In this document: in pieces, positions 1 through 8,429 of the stretch
Layout of the letters: every line of letters begins with the position of its first letter
Numbering within the stretch: the stretch's first letter is position 1
DNA from: an uncultured Oscillospiraceae bacterium
GTDB lineage: Bacteria; Bacillota; Clostridia; Oscillospirales; Oscillospiraceae
NCBI GenBank assembly: GCA_944386845.1
Contig: CALXCP010000002.1
Span: 24,805 to 88,804 of the forward strand
Direction of reading: 5' to 3'
Length of the DNA stretch: 64,000 nucleotides
The notes under the pieces: model-generated
Databases searched by the model: none
Told to the model about the DNA's origin: nothing
The model's input: only the letters and a program-made list of their open reading frames with translations
Translations under genes and position numbers: made by a program

Positions 1-1
1 G

Positions 2-394
2 AGCGGCCAGGGCAGCCGGCTGGTCATCACCGTCCACGCCCGGACCCTGGAGCCCTGGTCGGGGGAGGACGGCAACGAGGCCCTTTTGACGGGGACCCTG
101 TGCCGCCCGCCCACGCTCCGGCGTACCCCCCTGGGCCGGGAGATCTGCGACATGATGCTGGCGGTGGACCGGCGGTACGGCCGGGCGGACTACCTGCCCT
201 GCATCGCCTGGGGAGCCCAGGGGCGGCAGTGTGCCGGGCTGGGGGTGGGGGACCGGGTGTCCCTCCGGGGCCGGCTCCAGAGCCGGGGGTACGTCAAGCA
301 GCTCCCGGAGGGCCCTCAGCGGCGCACCGCCTTCGAGGTGTCGGTGATGGAGCTGCTGGACTCCGAAGAACGGCGGCGCGGGGCGGAGGGATGA
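2..394 (+). CDS. Single-stranded DNA-binding (OB-fold) protein, 3' part
   Basis: The reading frame is open from the window edge, so the start lies outside. The visible 130 residues contain the SSB/PriB-type OB-fold signature: TPLGREICDMMLAVDRRYG, then a DYLPCIAWG strand and a GDRVSLRGRLQSRGY segment. This matches the short clostridial SSB paralogues, which bind single-stranded DNA but often lack the long acidic tail of housekeeping SSB. Here too the protein ends in a basic, Glu/Arg-rich tail without the DDDIPF-type end that recruits repair partners. The stop codon lies inside the loop of a terminator hairpin shared with the convergent gdx gene. Family assignment is fairly secure; the exact paralogue is not. 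Confidence 0.75.
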   Translation, partial: SGQGSRLVITVHARTLEPWSGEDGNEALLTGTLCRPPTLRRTPLGREICDMMLAVDRRYGRADYLPCIAWGAQGRQCAGLGVGDRVSLRGRLQSRGYVKQLPEGPQRRTAFEVSVMELLDSEERRRGAEG

Positions 395-408
395 CCCTCC
401 GCCCCGCG
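377..408. terminator. Bidirectional hairpin between ssb-like gene and gdx
   Basis: There is a perfect 14-bp stem (arms 377-390 and 395-408) with loop ATGA, which includes the stop codon of the upstream gene. It sits exactly between two convergent genes. No long T-run follows on either strand, so efficiency is uncertain. Confidence 0.5.
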
Positions 409-417
409 TCCCGCTGT

Positions 418-738
418 TCAGTGCCCCGAGGTGGCCTTCAGCCCCAGCAGGCCGATGAGCAGCAGGGCCACGAACACCATCCGGGGCAGGGTGACCGCCT
501 CCCGGAAGAAGACGATGCCCACGATCACCGCCCCCACGGCGCCGATGCCCGTCCACATGGCGTAGGCGGTGCCCAGGGGCAGCGTCTTCATGGCCTGGGC
601 CAGGAACAGGAAGCTCACCACCATCCCCGCCACGGTGAGGACCGAGTAGCCCAGCTGGGTGAAGCCGTGGGACAGCTTCAGCGAGGTGGACCAGAGCACC
701 TCCATGAGGCCGGCGGCCACCAGAAAGATCCATGCCAT
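418..738 (-). CDS. gdx: Guanidinium exporter Gdx (SugE-type SMR protein)
   Basis: A 106-residue, four-helix small multidrug resistance protein of the usual length. It starts MAWIFLVAAGLMEVLWSTSLK, with the membrane-embedded Glu13 that couples proton and substrate exchange in SMR proteins. It also carries the SugE/Gdx signature TAYAMWTGIGAVGA, rather than the EmrE-type drug-exporter version. Known Gdx proteins are inner-membrane guanidinium/H+ antiporters working as antiparallel dimers. The ATG at 738 is preferred over upstream in-frame codons because AAAGGAGG lies just before it. A consensus promoter at 855-883 gives a leader of about 110 nt with two hairpins. I see no recognisable guanidine-I, -II or -III riboswitch in that leader. 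Confidence 0.9.
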   Translation of the reverse strand: MAWIFLVAAGLMEVLWSTSLKLSHGFTQLGYSVLTVAGMVVSFLFLAQAMKTLPLGTAYAMWTGIGAVGAVIVGIVFFREAVTLPRMVFVALLLIGLLGLKATSGH

Positions 739-751
739 TTTTGACCCTCCT

Positions 752-814
752 TTGCGGATCTCCGCAAAAAAATAAAGCGCCTCCCCGCGTCTTCTTCGGC
801 CTGACGACGCGGGG
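752..814 (-). promoter_or_regulatory. Structured 5' leader of gdx (two hairpins)
   Basis: Reading toward gdx there is first a 9-bp hairpin (arms CCCCGCGTC and GACGCGGGG, 783-814), then AGGCGCTTTATTTTTT, which resembles an intrinsic terminator tail. A second hairpin, TTGCGGA/TCCGCAA (752-767), directly abuts the ribosome binding site. The arrangement suggests attenuation plus possible RBS occlusion. The ligand, if any, is unknown. Confidence 0.45.
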
Positions 815-854
815 CAAACGCCCACCGGCCACCCGGCGGCGGCTCGGCGCAGTC

Positions 855-883
855 AATATACCACAGGGGGAGAGGGATGTCAA
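855..883 (-). promoter_or_regulatory. Vegetative promoter of gdx
   Basis: On the minus strand there is TTGACA (878-883), a 17-nt spacer and TATATT (855-860), close to the SigA consensus. It would start transcription near 848, giving a structured leader before the gdx start at 738. Confidence 0.75.
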
Positions 884-940
884 GGGCCGCGAAGGCCCCC
901 GGCATCCCCCTCCCCTGGGGCGCGGGACCCGCGCTCGAGA

Positions 941-1348
941 TCAGGGCTGAGAGGCCTTCGGGGCGGCGGCGTCCAGCAGCTGTGCCAGCCGGGCCACCAT
1001 GTCCAGCACCAGCCCGTCGCAGAAGGGCTTTTTCTCCTCCCCCCGGGCCTTGGCGTCGGTGAGCAGATCCACGCAGGTCAGGGTGCCGTGCTGCTGCCGG
1101 AACTCCTGGATCACCGCCCGCTGGGCCTCGGCGGGGGCACCCGCCGCCCCCAGCACCAGGGAGGCTGAGGTCAGTACGCCGCAGGTGGCCCCGCAGCGCA
1201 TCCCGGATCCCATGAAGGTGCCCAGGCGATAGGCCTCCTCCGGGTCCATGTTCAGCTTGTCGGCGAAGGTCATCAGCACCGTCTGGCAGCAGTTGTGGTG
1301 CCGCCCCTGGTCGGTCCGCAGCCATTTCGCGTATTCCATCCGATCCAT
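941..1348 (-). CDS. C_GCAxxG_C_C family redox protein
   Basis: A 135-residue soluble protein with the conserved cysteines of the C_GCAxxG_C_C (putative redox-active) family. They are NCCQTVL near residue 20, the core MRCGATCGV near residue 50, TCVDLL near residue 90 and FCDG near residue 109. Family members are small cytosolic proteins, probably binding metal or cycling disulfides; no reaction is established. It lies 56 bp downstream of recG on the same strand with no terminator between, so co-transcription is possible. A ribosome binding site (GGAGAGACAGG) precedes the ATG at 1348. Confidence 0.8.
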   Translation of the reverse strand: MDRMEYAKWLRTDQGRHHNCCQTVLMTFADKLNMDPEEAYRLGTFMGSGMRCGATCGVLTSASLVLGAAGAPAEAQRAVIQEFRQQHGTLTCVDLLTDAKARGEEKKPFCDGLVLDMVARLAQLLDAAAPKASQP

Positions 1349-1404
1349 ATCCTGTCTCTCCTTCCGCGGCCCCAGGGCCGCTGTTCATTATGATGTGCGC
1401 CCCC

Positions 1405-3477
1405 TCAGTTGAAGGCGTCGGCCTCCTCGGCGAAGAGGGCCCGGATGCGCTCCAGCACCGGCCGGTGCTCCGGCCGGGTCAGCTCCGGGTCCACGGCGAG
1501 CAGCGCCCGGGCGGCGTCCTGGGCCTCCCGGAGCAGCTCCACGTCCTCCGCCAGCGAGGCCACCTTCAGCTGGGGCAGGCCGTGCTGCCGCTGCCCGAAG
1601 AAGTCGCCGGGCCCCCGCAGGCGCAGGTCCTCCTCGGCGATACGGAAGCCGTCGGTGGTGGCGGTGAAGGCCCGCAGCCGGGAGAGCGTCTCCGGCCCGG
1701 TGTTCCGGGTGAGCAGCACGCAGTAGGACTGCCAGCTCCCCCGGCCCACCCGGCCCCGGAGCTGGTGGAGCTGGCTGAGGCCGAAGCGGTCGGCGTCCTC
1801 CACCACCATCAGGGCGGCGTTGGGCACGTCCACCCCCACCTCCACCACCGTGGTGGACACCAGCACCTGGAGCTCTCCCCGGGCGAAGGCGGACATGACG
1901 GCCTCCTTGTCCCGGGGCTTCATCCGTCCGTGGACACAGCCCACCGTCAGGTCGGGGAACACGTCCCGCTGCAGCTCCCCGGCGTAGGCGGTGGCCGCCT
2001 TCAGGGGCGGGCCCAGGGGGTCTCCCGCCCCCTCCTCCACGGCGGGGCAGACGATGTACACCTGCCGCCCCTCCCCGGTGAGCTTCCGGATGAAGTTGTA
2101 CATCCGCTGCCGCTTGTCCTCCCCGATGAGGTAGGTGGCCACCGGCCGCCGGCCGGGGGGGAGCTCCCGGATGACGGACACGTCCAGGTCGCCGTACACG
2201 ATGAGGGCCAGGGTGCGGGGGATGGGGGTGGCCGACATGACCAGGATGTGGGGGCTCTCCCCGGCCTCCCCCTTGCCGGCCAGCAGGGCCCGCTGCTCCA
2301 CCCCGAAGCGGTGCTGCTCGTCGGCCACCACCAGGCCCAGCCGGGGGAACCGGACCCCCTGGCTCAGCAGGGCGTGGGTGCCGATGACCAGGTCCACCTC
2401 ACCGGCGGCGATGGCCCGGTGGAGCTCCTTCTTTTCGGCGGGGCGCAGGGAGCCGGTGAGCAGCCCCACCCGCACCCCGGCGGGCTCCAGCAGGGCGGAC
2501 AGGGAGCGGAAGTGCTGCTCGGCCAGCAGCTCGGTGGGCACCATCAGGGCGGTCTGCCCCCCGTTTTGGGCGCACATCCAGGCGGCGTACCCCGCCACCG
2601 CCGTCTTGCCCGAGCCCACGTCCCCCTGGACCAGCCGGTTCATGGGCCGGCCTCCGGCCATGTCGCCGGAGATGTCCTCCATCACCTGCCGCTGAGCGCC
2701 GGTGAGGGGGTAGGGGAGCAGCCTCTGGTACCCGTCCACCGGCGCCGGCTCCATCCGCCAGCCCTTCCGGGCGGTCCGCCGGCCCCGGAGCAGGGCCAGC
2801 CCGGCGGAGAGGTAGAACAGCTCCTCGAACACCAGGCGCCGTCGGGCGACGGCCAGCGTCTCAAAGGAGTCGGGAAAGTGGGCCTGCCGGCAGGCCCACT
2901 CGGCGGCGGCCAGCCGGTGCTCCCGCCGCACCGGCTGGGGCAGAGTCTCGGGCAGCCTTTCGGCGCAGGCCTCCACCGCCTGGCGGGCCAGCCGCACCAT
3001 CAGATGGTTGGTGATGCCCGCCGTCAGCGGGTAGACGGGCAGGATGCAGCCGGTGACCGCCTCGTCCCCCGGGCGCTGGAGCACCGGGTTGGTCATCCGG
3101 CGGCGTCCCCCCTGGCCCTCCAGCCGGCCGAAGAAGACGTACTCCTCCCCGGGGCGCAGGGCGTCCTTCATCCAGCTCTGGTTGAACCAGGTGACGTCCG
3201 CCGTCCCGGTGGCGTCCACCACCCGGGCCTTCACCAGCTCCAGCCCCCTGCGGATCCGGTTCAGCCGGGGGGCGGCGGCCACCATGGCCCGGACGCACAC
3301 CGGGACGTCCTCGGGGGCGGAGCGGATGGCGCTGCTCCGCCGCCGGTCCTCGTAGTCCCGGGGGTAGTAGGTCAGCAGACTCTCCACGTCGGTGAGGCCC
3401 AGCTTGGCCAGCTTTTTCCCCCGGGCGGGCCCCACGCCGGGGAAGTCGGTGAGGGGGGTATGCAGATCCAGGACCAT
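1405..3477 (-). CDS. recG: ATP-dependent DNA helicase RecG
   Basis: A 690-residue superfamily 2 helicase that remodels branched DNA (stalled forks, Holliday junctions). The N-terminal wedge/OB domain spans about 1-250. Walker A GDVGSGKT is at 285-292 and the DEQH box at 386-389. The C-terminal helicase half includes SATPIPRTLAL, the VEVGVDVPNA segment and QLRGRVGRG. The end GPGDFFGQRQHGLPQLKVA is characteristic of RecG. Length equals the family norm. I place the start at 3477 (MVLDLHTPL), preceded by AAAGGTGG; the longer reading frame upstream runs into intergenic repeat sequence and is not credible. Promoter not identified. Confidence 0.95.
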   Translation of the reverse strand: MVLDLHTPLTDFPGVGPARGKKLAKLGLTDVESLLTYYPRDYEDRRRSSAIRSAPEDVPVCVRAMVAAAPRLNRIRRGLELVKARVVDATGTADVTWFNQSWMKDALRPGEEYVFFGRLEGQGGRRRMTNPVLQRPGDEAVTGCILPVYPLTAGITNHLMVRLARQAVEACAERLPETLPQPVRREHRLAAAEWACRQAHFPDSFETLAVARRRLVFEELFYLSAGLALLRGRRTARKGWRMEPAPVDGYQRLLPYPLTGAQRQVMEDISGDMAGGRPMNRLVQGDVGSGKTAVAGYAAWMCAQNGGQTALMVPTELLAEQHFRSLSALLEPAGVRVGLLTGSLRPAEKKELHRAIAAGEVDLVIGTHALLSQGVRFPRLGLVVADEQHRFGVEQRALLAGKGEAGESPHILVMSATPIPRTLALIVYGDLDVSVIRELPPGRRPVATYLIGEDKRQRMYNFIRKLTGEGRQVYIVCPAVEEGAGDPLGPPLKAATAYAGELQRDVFPDLTVGCVHGRMKPRDKEAVMSAFARGELQVLVSTTVVEVGVDVPNAALMVVEDADRFGLSQLHQLRGRVGRGSWQSYCVLLTRNTGPETLSRLRAFTATTDGFRIAEEDLRLRGPGDFFGQRQHGLPQLKVASLAEDVELLREAQDAARALLAVDPELTRPEHRPVLERIRALFAEEADAFN

Positions 3478-3497
3478 GGGGGCACCACCTTTCGGGG

Positions 3498-3588
3498 GAA
3501 TTAGAAATTGAGAGTGGAGAGTGAAGAGTGAAGAGTGGAGATAGTTCACGAAAATTAGGAATTAGGAATGAGGAATTAGGAATTTTCT
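3498..3588. repeat. GAATTAGGAATTAGG heptad-type intergenic repeat
   Basis: Upstream of recG the sequence consists of iterations of GAGAGTGGAGAGTGAAGAGTG and of AATTAGGA/AATGAGGA units. The same low-complexity units occur at 15356-15391, 15995-16144 and 20581-20718 in either orientation, always outside or at the edges of genes. Confidence 0.7.
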
Positions 3589-3613
3589 GAGTCGGGGCGG
3601 GTCCGGATTTGCC

Positions 3614-3787
3614 GTAGGGGCGGCCCCGTGTGGCCGCCCGGTGGCGGATACTCCCGGCACCCGACACGCCCCGGCAAAACCACAACATGTAGGGTGCGAC
3701 GACCTCGGCGCACCGGTAAGGGGCGGCTTCGATTCCGAACACGCCCCGGCGAAACCGCAACATGTAGGGCGGGGGCTTGCCCCCGCC
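3614..3787. repeat. Palindromes and a 31-bp direct repeat
   Basis: Palindrome arms GGGCGGCC/GGCCGCCC (3618-3639) and GGCGGGGGC/GCCCCCGCC (3768-3787) each follow a GTAGGG motif. A 31-bp unit ending in ACAACATGTAGGG or GCAACATGTAGGG occurs at 3664-3694 and 3739-3769 with two mismatches. Inverted relatives (stem followed by CCTAC) lie at 4092-4113 and about 4160-4190. They look like REP-type palindromic elements. Confidence 0.65.
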
Positions 3788-3801
3788 GTCGTTCGCAGGG
3801 A

Positions 3802-4075
3802 CCCACGCCCCAGTGACCACCCACGCAAGGCGCCGCATCATCGGGGGCAGCCGGTTTTTCGCCTACCCACGGGCGGCAGCAGGCGGGAGCGGGCCGCGTC
3901 GGCTCACGGAGCGCCGGATTTAGAGGCAGGCAAGGAGCAGGATTTGAGGGGAAGGAGATTTTCAAGGACCATGGGTCCTTGAGCCGGTCTTTGGTGACTT
4001 TCTGCCGGTCCAGAAAGTCACTCGCCCTCAGGCGAAACCGCAGCAGGGCTCTCCGCGACAGACCACCCGATGCGG
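3802..4075 (+). repeat. Dispersed ~275-bp repeat, copy A
   Basis: It begins CCCACGCCCCAGTGACCACC and ends with CACCCGATGCGG. It contains GGGCGGCAGCAGGCGGGA, TCACGGAGCGCCGGAT and an internal palindrome around GACTTTCTGCC...AGAAAGTC. It is nearly identical to copy B at 4218-4492 and clearly homologous to copy D at 15397-15625, which lacks a ~46-bp internal segment found in A and B. Confidence 0.8.
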
Positions 4076-4217
4076 AGAGGAAACAACGCGGCAGGGGCAA
4101 GCCCCTGTCCTACCTGTTGCGAATGCGCCGGGGTGTGCCGGACGCCGGAGCCGTATACCGCCGGGCGGCCACGTGGGGCCTCCCCTACGGAAAATCCGGA
4201 ACGCTCCAGCACGCTTT

Positions 4218-4492
4218 CCCACGCCGCAATGACCACCCACGCGAGGCGCCTTGTCGTCGGGAGCGGAAAGTTTCTTCTATTTCCCACGGGCGGCAGCAGG
4301 CGGGAGCGGGCTGCGTCGGCTCACGGAGCGCCGGATTTAGAGGCAGGCAGGGAGCAGGATTTGATGGGAAGGAGATTTTCAAGGACCATGGGTCCTTGAG
4401 CCGGTCTTTGGTGACTTTCTGCCGGTCCAGAAAGTCACTCGCCCTCAGGCGAAACCGCCGTAGGAGTTTCCGCAAGAGACCGCCCGATGCGG
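4218..4492 (+). repeat. Dispersed ~275-bp repeat, copy B
   Basis: Same order of blocks as copy A in the same orientation, only about 140 bp downstream of it. Differences are scattered substitutions, mainly in the first 80 and last 40 bases. It has no reading frame conserved between copies, which argues for a non-coding element. Confidence 0.8.
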
Positions 4493-4573
4493 GGCGGGAC
4501 CGCGGCCCGCCGGGGGTCATAGAGGGCAGAGCCCCTTATACCAAAATTGGGCGGTGGGTGGGTATAGATAAAT

Positions 4574-4624
4574 CCCTCAGGCGAAACCGCGGTAGGACTT
4601 TCCGCAAGAGACCGCCCGATGCGG
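4574..4624 (+). repeat. Partial repeat, copy C (3' end only)
   Basis: About 50 bp matching the last part of copies A and B, from CCCTCAGGCGAAACCGC through GACCGCCCGATGCGG. The GGGACCGCGGCCCGGCGGGG after it also follows copy B, so B and C look like a tandem duplication of the 3' end. Confidence 0.7.
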
Positions 4625-4833
4625 GGAGGGACCGCGGCCCGGCGGGGACCGGCATCGTGCTGATCGTATTGTACCACACTCCGGCCCGGTTGGGGACCCC
4701 CTGTTTTGCTTTCCACCCGAGAAAAACAAACGTCCTTTTCCGACGCACCGTTGTGTTTTTTCCCAATCCCTTCCTTTGCCCCTCAGCCGGCTCTGTGTTT
4801 TTCTCCAAGGTTTGTCCGGAGAGGGAAAAAAAC

Positions 4834-4862
4834 TTGCAAACTGTATTTGGATTCTATATAAT
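4834..4862 (+). promoter_or_regulatory. Promoter of pyc
   Basis: TTGCAA (4834-4839), a 17-nt spacer and TATAAT (4857-4862), placed about 70 bp before the pyruvate carboxylase start in a locally AT-rich stretch. Confidence 0.75.
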
Positions 4863-4930
4863 TTAAACATCAAAGGTGATGCGCCTCCGGGGCGCTCTGC
4901 ACTTCAACGAGGAAGGAAGGATGTATCCCA

Positions 4931-7900
4931 ATGGCAGTCATGGAATTCAAAAAAGTCCTGGTGGCCAACCGGGGTGAGATCGCCATCCGGGTGTTCCGGG
5001 CCTGCTACGACCTGGGGCTGCACACGGTGGCCATCTACTCCAACGAGGACACCAACAGCCTCTTCCGCATCAAGGCGGACGAGGCCTACCTCATCGGCGA
5101 GAACAAGAGCCCCCTGGGCGCCTATCTGGACATCCCCTCCATCATCGACCTGGCCAAGCGCCGGGGGGTGGACGCCATCCACCCCGGCTACGGCTTCCTG
5201 AGCGAGAACGCCGATTTCGCCCGGGCCTGCGAGGAGAGCGGCATCAAGTTCATCGGCCCCAGCTCCGACGTGCTGGCCCAGATGGGCGACAAGCTGGCCG
5301 CCAAGGCCACCGCCATCGCCTGCGGCGTGCCCATCATTCCCGGCTCCACCGAGCCGCTGAAGGACGCCGATGAGGCGGTTTCCATCGCCAAGAGCTACGG
5401 CTTCCCCATCATCCTCAAGGCGGCCGCCGGCGGCGGCGGCCGCGGCATGCGCCGCTGCGACAGCGAGGAGGATGTCCGCCGGGAGTTCCATCTGGTGAAG
5501 AACGAGGCCAAGAAGGCCTTCGGCAACGAGGACATCTTCATCGAGAAGTTCCTGGTGGAGCCCAAGCACATCGAGGTGCAGATCCTGGCCGACGAGCACG
5601 GCAACGTGATGCACCTGGGGGAGCGGGACTGCTCCCTGCAGCGCCGGTACCAGAAGGTGGTGGAGTTCGCCCCCGCCTGGTCGGTGCCCAAGGCCACGGT
5701 GGACGCCCTCCGGGCCGACGCGGTGAAGATCGCCAAGCACGTGGGCTACATGAACGCCGGCACCGTGGAGTTCCTGGTGGACAAGACCACCGGGCAGCAC
5801 TACTTCATCGAGATGAATCCCCGCATCCAGGTGGAGCACACCGTCACCGAGATGGTCACCGGCATCGACCTGGTCCGCGCCCAGATCCTCGTCGCCGAGG
5901 GGCACCCCCTCTCCCATCCCCAGATCGGCCTGAACAGCCAGGACGACCTGCAGATCCGGGGCTACTCCATCCAGTGCCGGGTCACCACCGAGGACCCGGC
6001 CAACAACTTCGCCCCCGACACCGGGCGCATCACCGCCTACCGCTCGGGCGGCGGCTTTGGCGTCCGGCTGGACGGCGGCAACGCCGCGGCGGGCACCGTC
6101 ATCTCCCCCTACTATGACTCCCTGCTGGTGAAGGTGACCACCATCGACAACACCTTCCCCGGCGTGTGCCAGAAGGCCATCCGGGCCATCAACGAGATCC
6201 ACATCCGGGGCGTCAAGACCAACATCCCCTTCGTCACCAAGATCCTCACCCATCCCCAGTTCCAGGCCGGCAAGTGCCACACCAAGTTCATCGACGACAC
6301 CCCCGAGCTCTTCGACATCCGCAACAGCAAGGACCGGGCCACCCGGGTGCTGAAGTACATCGCCAACATCCAGGTCCGCAACCCGGACGCCGACCGCAAG
6401 CAGTACGACGCCCCCCGGTTCCCCCAGCCCACCGGCAAGCCGCTCCACGGCCTGAAGGAGCTGCTGGACAGCCAGGGGCCCGACGCCGTGAAGCGGTGGG
6501 TGCTGGACCAGAAGAAGCTGCTCATCACCGACACCACCATGCGGGACGCCCACCAGTCCCTGCTCTCCACCCGGATGCGCACCCGGGACATGCTCAAGGG
6601 GGCCGAGGGCATGGCCGAGATCCTGGCCGACTGCTTCTCCCTGGAGATGTGGGGCGGCGCCACCTTCGACGTGGCCTTCCGCTTCCTGCACGAGTCCCCC
6701 TGGGAGCGGCTGATCAAGCTGCGGGAGCTCATCCCCAACATCCCCTTCCAGATGCTCTTCCGGGGCGCCAACGCCGTGGGCTACACCAACTACCCCGACA
6801 ACCTCATCCGGGCCTTCGTGGCCGAGTCGGCCAAGTGCGGCATCGACGTGTTCCGCATCTTTGACTCGCTGAACTGGGTCCCCGGCATGGAGATCGCCAT
6901 GGACGAGGTGCTCAAGCAGAACAAGCTGTGCGAGGCCACCATCTGCTACACCGGCGACATCCTGGACCCCAAGCGGGACAAGTACACGCTGAAATACTAC
7001 GTGGACCTGGCCAAGGAGCTGGAGAAGCGGGGGGCCCACCTGCTGGCCATCAAGGACATGTCCGGCCTGCTGAAGCCCTACGCCGCCAAGAAGCTGGTCT
7101 CCACCCTGAAGCAGGAGGTGGGCCTGCCCATCCACCTGCACACCCACGACACCACCGCCAACCAGGTGGCCACCTATCTCATGGCCGCCGAGGCGGGGGT
7201 GGACATCGTGGACTGCGCCACCGCCTCCCTGTCCTCCCTCACCAGCCAGCCCTCCCTCAACGCCGTGGTGGCCGCCCTGCAGGGGCAGGAGCGGGACACC
7301 GGCCTGGACCTGCAGGAGCTGCAGCGGCTGGACAACTACTGGGCCGACGTGCGCCTGCGCTACGCCAGCTTCGACGAGGGCCTGAAGAGCCCCACCACCG
7401 ACATCTACCGCTACGAGATCCCCGGCGGGCAGTACACCAACCTGTATCCCCAGGTGGTCTCCCTGGGCCTGGGCCCCCGGTTCGAGGAAGTCAAGGAGAT
7501 GTACCGCACCGTCAACGAGATGCTGGGCGACATCGTCAAGGTCACCCCGTCCTCCAAGATGGTGGGCGACCTGGCCATCTTCATGGTGCAGAACGGTCTG
7601 ACCCCCGACAACATCCTGGAGAAGGGCAGGAGCCTCTCCTTCCCCGACAGCGTGGTCAGCTACTTCAAGGGCATGATGGGTCAGCCCGCCTGGGGCTTCC
7701 AGCCCGAGGGACTGCAGGAGGTCGTCCTCAAGGGCGAGGAGCCCATCACCTGCCGCCCCGGCGAGCTGCTGCCCGCCGTGGACTTCGAGGCCGTCCGCAA
7801 GGAGATGGAGCGCTTCATGGATCCCGCCGAGATCAGCATGCGGGCCGTCATCTCCTACTGCCTCTACCCCAAGGTCTTTGAGGAGTACTGGAAGCACCGC

Positions 7901-8371
7901 CAGGACTACGGTTACCTGATGCGGATGGGCAGCCACGTGTTCTTCAACGGCATGGCCCTGGGCGAGACCAACAAGATCAACATCGAGGACGGCAAGACCC
8001 TGGTGATCAAGTACCTGGGCCTGGGCGACGTGGACGAGGAGGGCAACCGCACCGTCCAGTTCGAGCTCAACGGCATGCGCCGTGAGGTCTCGGTGCCCGA
8101 CCCCGCCGCCGTGGCCACCGCCAAGCAGGTCACCCTGGCCGACCCGGAGGACAAGAGCCAGGTGGGGGCCTCCATCCCCGGCATGGTGTCCAAGATCAAC
8201 GTCAAGCCGGGCGACAAGGTAGAGGAGAACCAGGTGCTGGCCGTGATCGAGGCCATGAAGATGGAGACCTCCGTGGTGGCCCGCATGGCGGGTACCGTGG
8301 ACCAGATCCTGGTCAAGGAGGGCGACAACGTCAAGGCCGGCGAGCTGCTCATGACCATCGGCACCCGCTGA
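4931..8371 (+). CDS. pyc: Pyruvate carboxylase
   Basis: A 1146-residue single-chain biotin enzyme that makes oxaloacetate from pyruvate, bicarbonate and ATP; full family length. The N-terminal biotin carboxylase domain (about 1-460) begins KKVLVANRGEIAIRVFRA and has the Gly-rich KAAAGGGGRGMR loop and the EMNPRIQVEHTVTE active-site stretch. The carboxyltransferase domain starts near residue 530 with TDTTMRDAHQSLLSTRMRT and includes HLHTHDTT. The C-terminal biotinyl domain carries EAMKMET with the biotin acceptor Lys1110. It stands alone behind its own promoter and is closed by a 14-bp hairpin, so it is a monocistronic anaplerotic gene. Confidence 0.97.
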   Translation: MAVMEFKKVLVANRGEIAIRVFRACYDLGLHTVAIYSNEDTNSLFRIKADEAYLIGENKSPLGAYLDIPSIIDLAKRRGVDAIHPGYGFLSENADFARACEESGIKFIGPSSDVLAQMGDKLAAKATAIACGVPIIPGSTEPLKDADEAVSIAKSYGFPIILKAAAGGGGRGMRRCDSEEDVRREFHLVKNEAKKAFGNEDIFIEKFLVEPKHIEVQILADEHGNVMHLGERDCSLQRRYQKVVEFAPAWSVPKATVDALRADAVKIAKHVGYMNAGTVEFLVDKTTGQHYFIEMNPRIQVEHTVTEMVTGIDLVRAQILVAEGHPLSHPQIGLNSQDDLQIRGYSIQCRVTTEDPANNFAPDTGRITAYRSGGGFGVRLDGGNAAAGTVISPYYDSLLVKVTTIDNTFPGVCQKAIRAINEIHIRGVKTNIPFVTKILTHPQFQAGKCHTKFIDDTPELFDIRNSKDRATRVLKYIANIQVRNPDADRKQYDAPRFPQPTGKPLHGLKELLDSQGPDAVKRWVLDQKKLLITDTTMRDAHQSLLSTRMRTRDMLKGAEGMAEILADCFSLEMWGGATFDVAFRFLHESPWERLIKLRELIPNIPFQMLFRGANAVGYTNYPDNLIRAFVAESAKCGIDVFRIFDSLNWVPGMEIAMDEVLKQNKLCEATICYTGDILDPKRDKYTLKYYVDLAKELEKRGAHLLAIKDMSGLLKPYAAKKLVSTLKQEVGLPIHLHTHDTTANQVATYLMAAEAGVDIVDCATASLSSLTSQPSLNAVVAALQGQERDTGLDLQELQRLDNYWADVRLRYASFDEGLKSPTTDIYRYEIPGGQYTNLYPQVVSLGLGPRFEEVKEMYRTVNEMLGDIVKVTPSSKMVGDLAIFMVQNGLTPDNILEKGRSLSFPDSVVSYFKGMMGQPAWGFQPEGLQEVVLKGEEPITCRPGELLPAVDFEAVRKEMERFMDPAEISMRAVISYCLYPKVFEEYWKHRQDYGYLMRMGSHVFFNGMALGETNKINIEDGKTLVIKYLGLGDVDEEGNRTVQFELNGMRREVSVPDPAAVATAKQVTLADPEDKSQVGASIPGMVSKINVKPGDKVEENQVLAVIEAMKMETSVVARMAGTVDQILVKEGDNVKAGELLMTIGTR

Positions 8372-8397
8372 CCCGATCCCCGCGCGACGACATGCGA

Positions 8398-8429
8398 ACG
8401 GCCCCCGGCGCTGCAGCGCCGGGGGCCGT
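8398..8429 (+). terminator. Terminator hairpin after pyc
   Basis: A perfect inverted repeat, ACGGCCCCCGGCGC and its complement with loop TGCA, 27 bp after the pyc stop. Only a short T stretch (TTTC) follows. Confidence 0.65.

Larger units (their letters stand above)
3478..4833. other. Gene-free, repeat-built region between recG and pyc
   Basis: No convincing gene: open frames here cross the repeat copies in several frames, lack ribosome binding sites and are duplicated together with the repeat. The block holds a heptad repeat (3498-3588) and palindromes at 3614-3640, 3763-3787, 4092-4113 and about 4160-4190. It also holds a 31-bp direct repeat pair and two full plus one partial copy of a ~275-bp repeat. 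Confidence 0.75.

Noticed and set aside
3664..3769. Possible CRISPR unit (31-bp repeat twice)
   Set aside because: Only two copies, 44 bp between them, mismatches between copies and no cas genes; it is part of an intergenic repeat family.
3979..4866. A 295-codon plus-strand frame through the repeat block
   Set aside because: The peptide repeats because the DNA repeat is duplicated, it has no ribosome binding site, and the frame is not kept in copy D.
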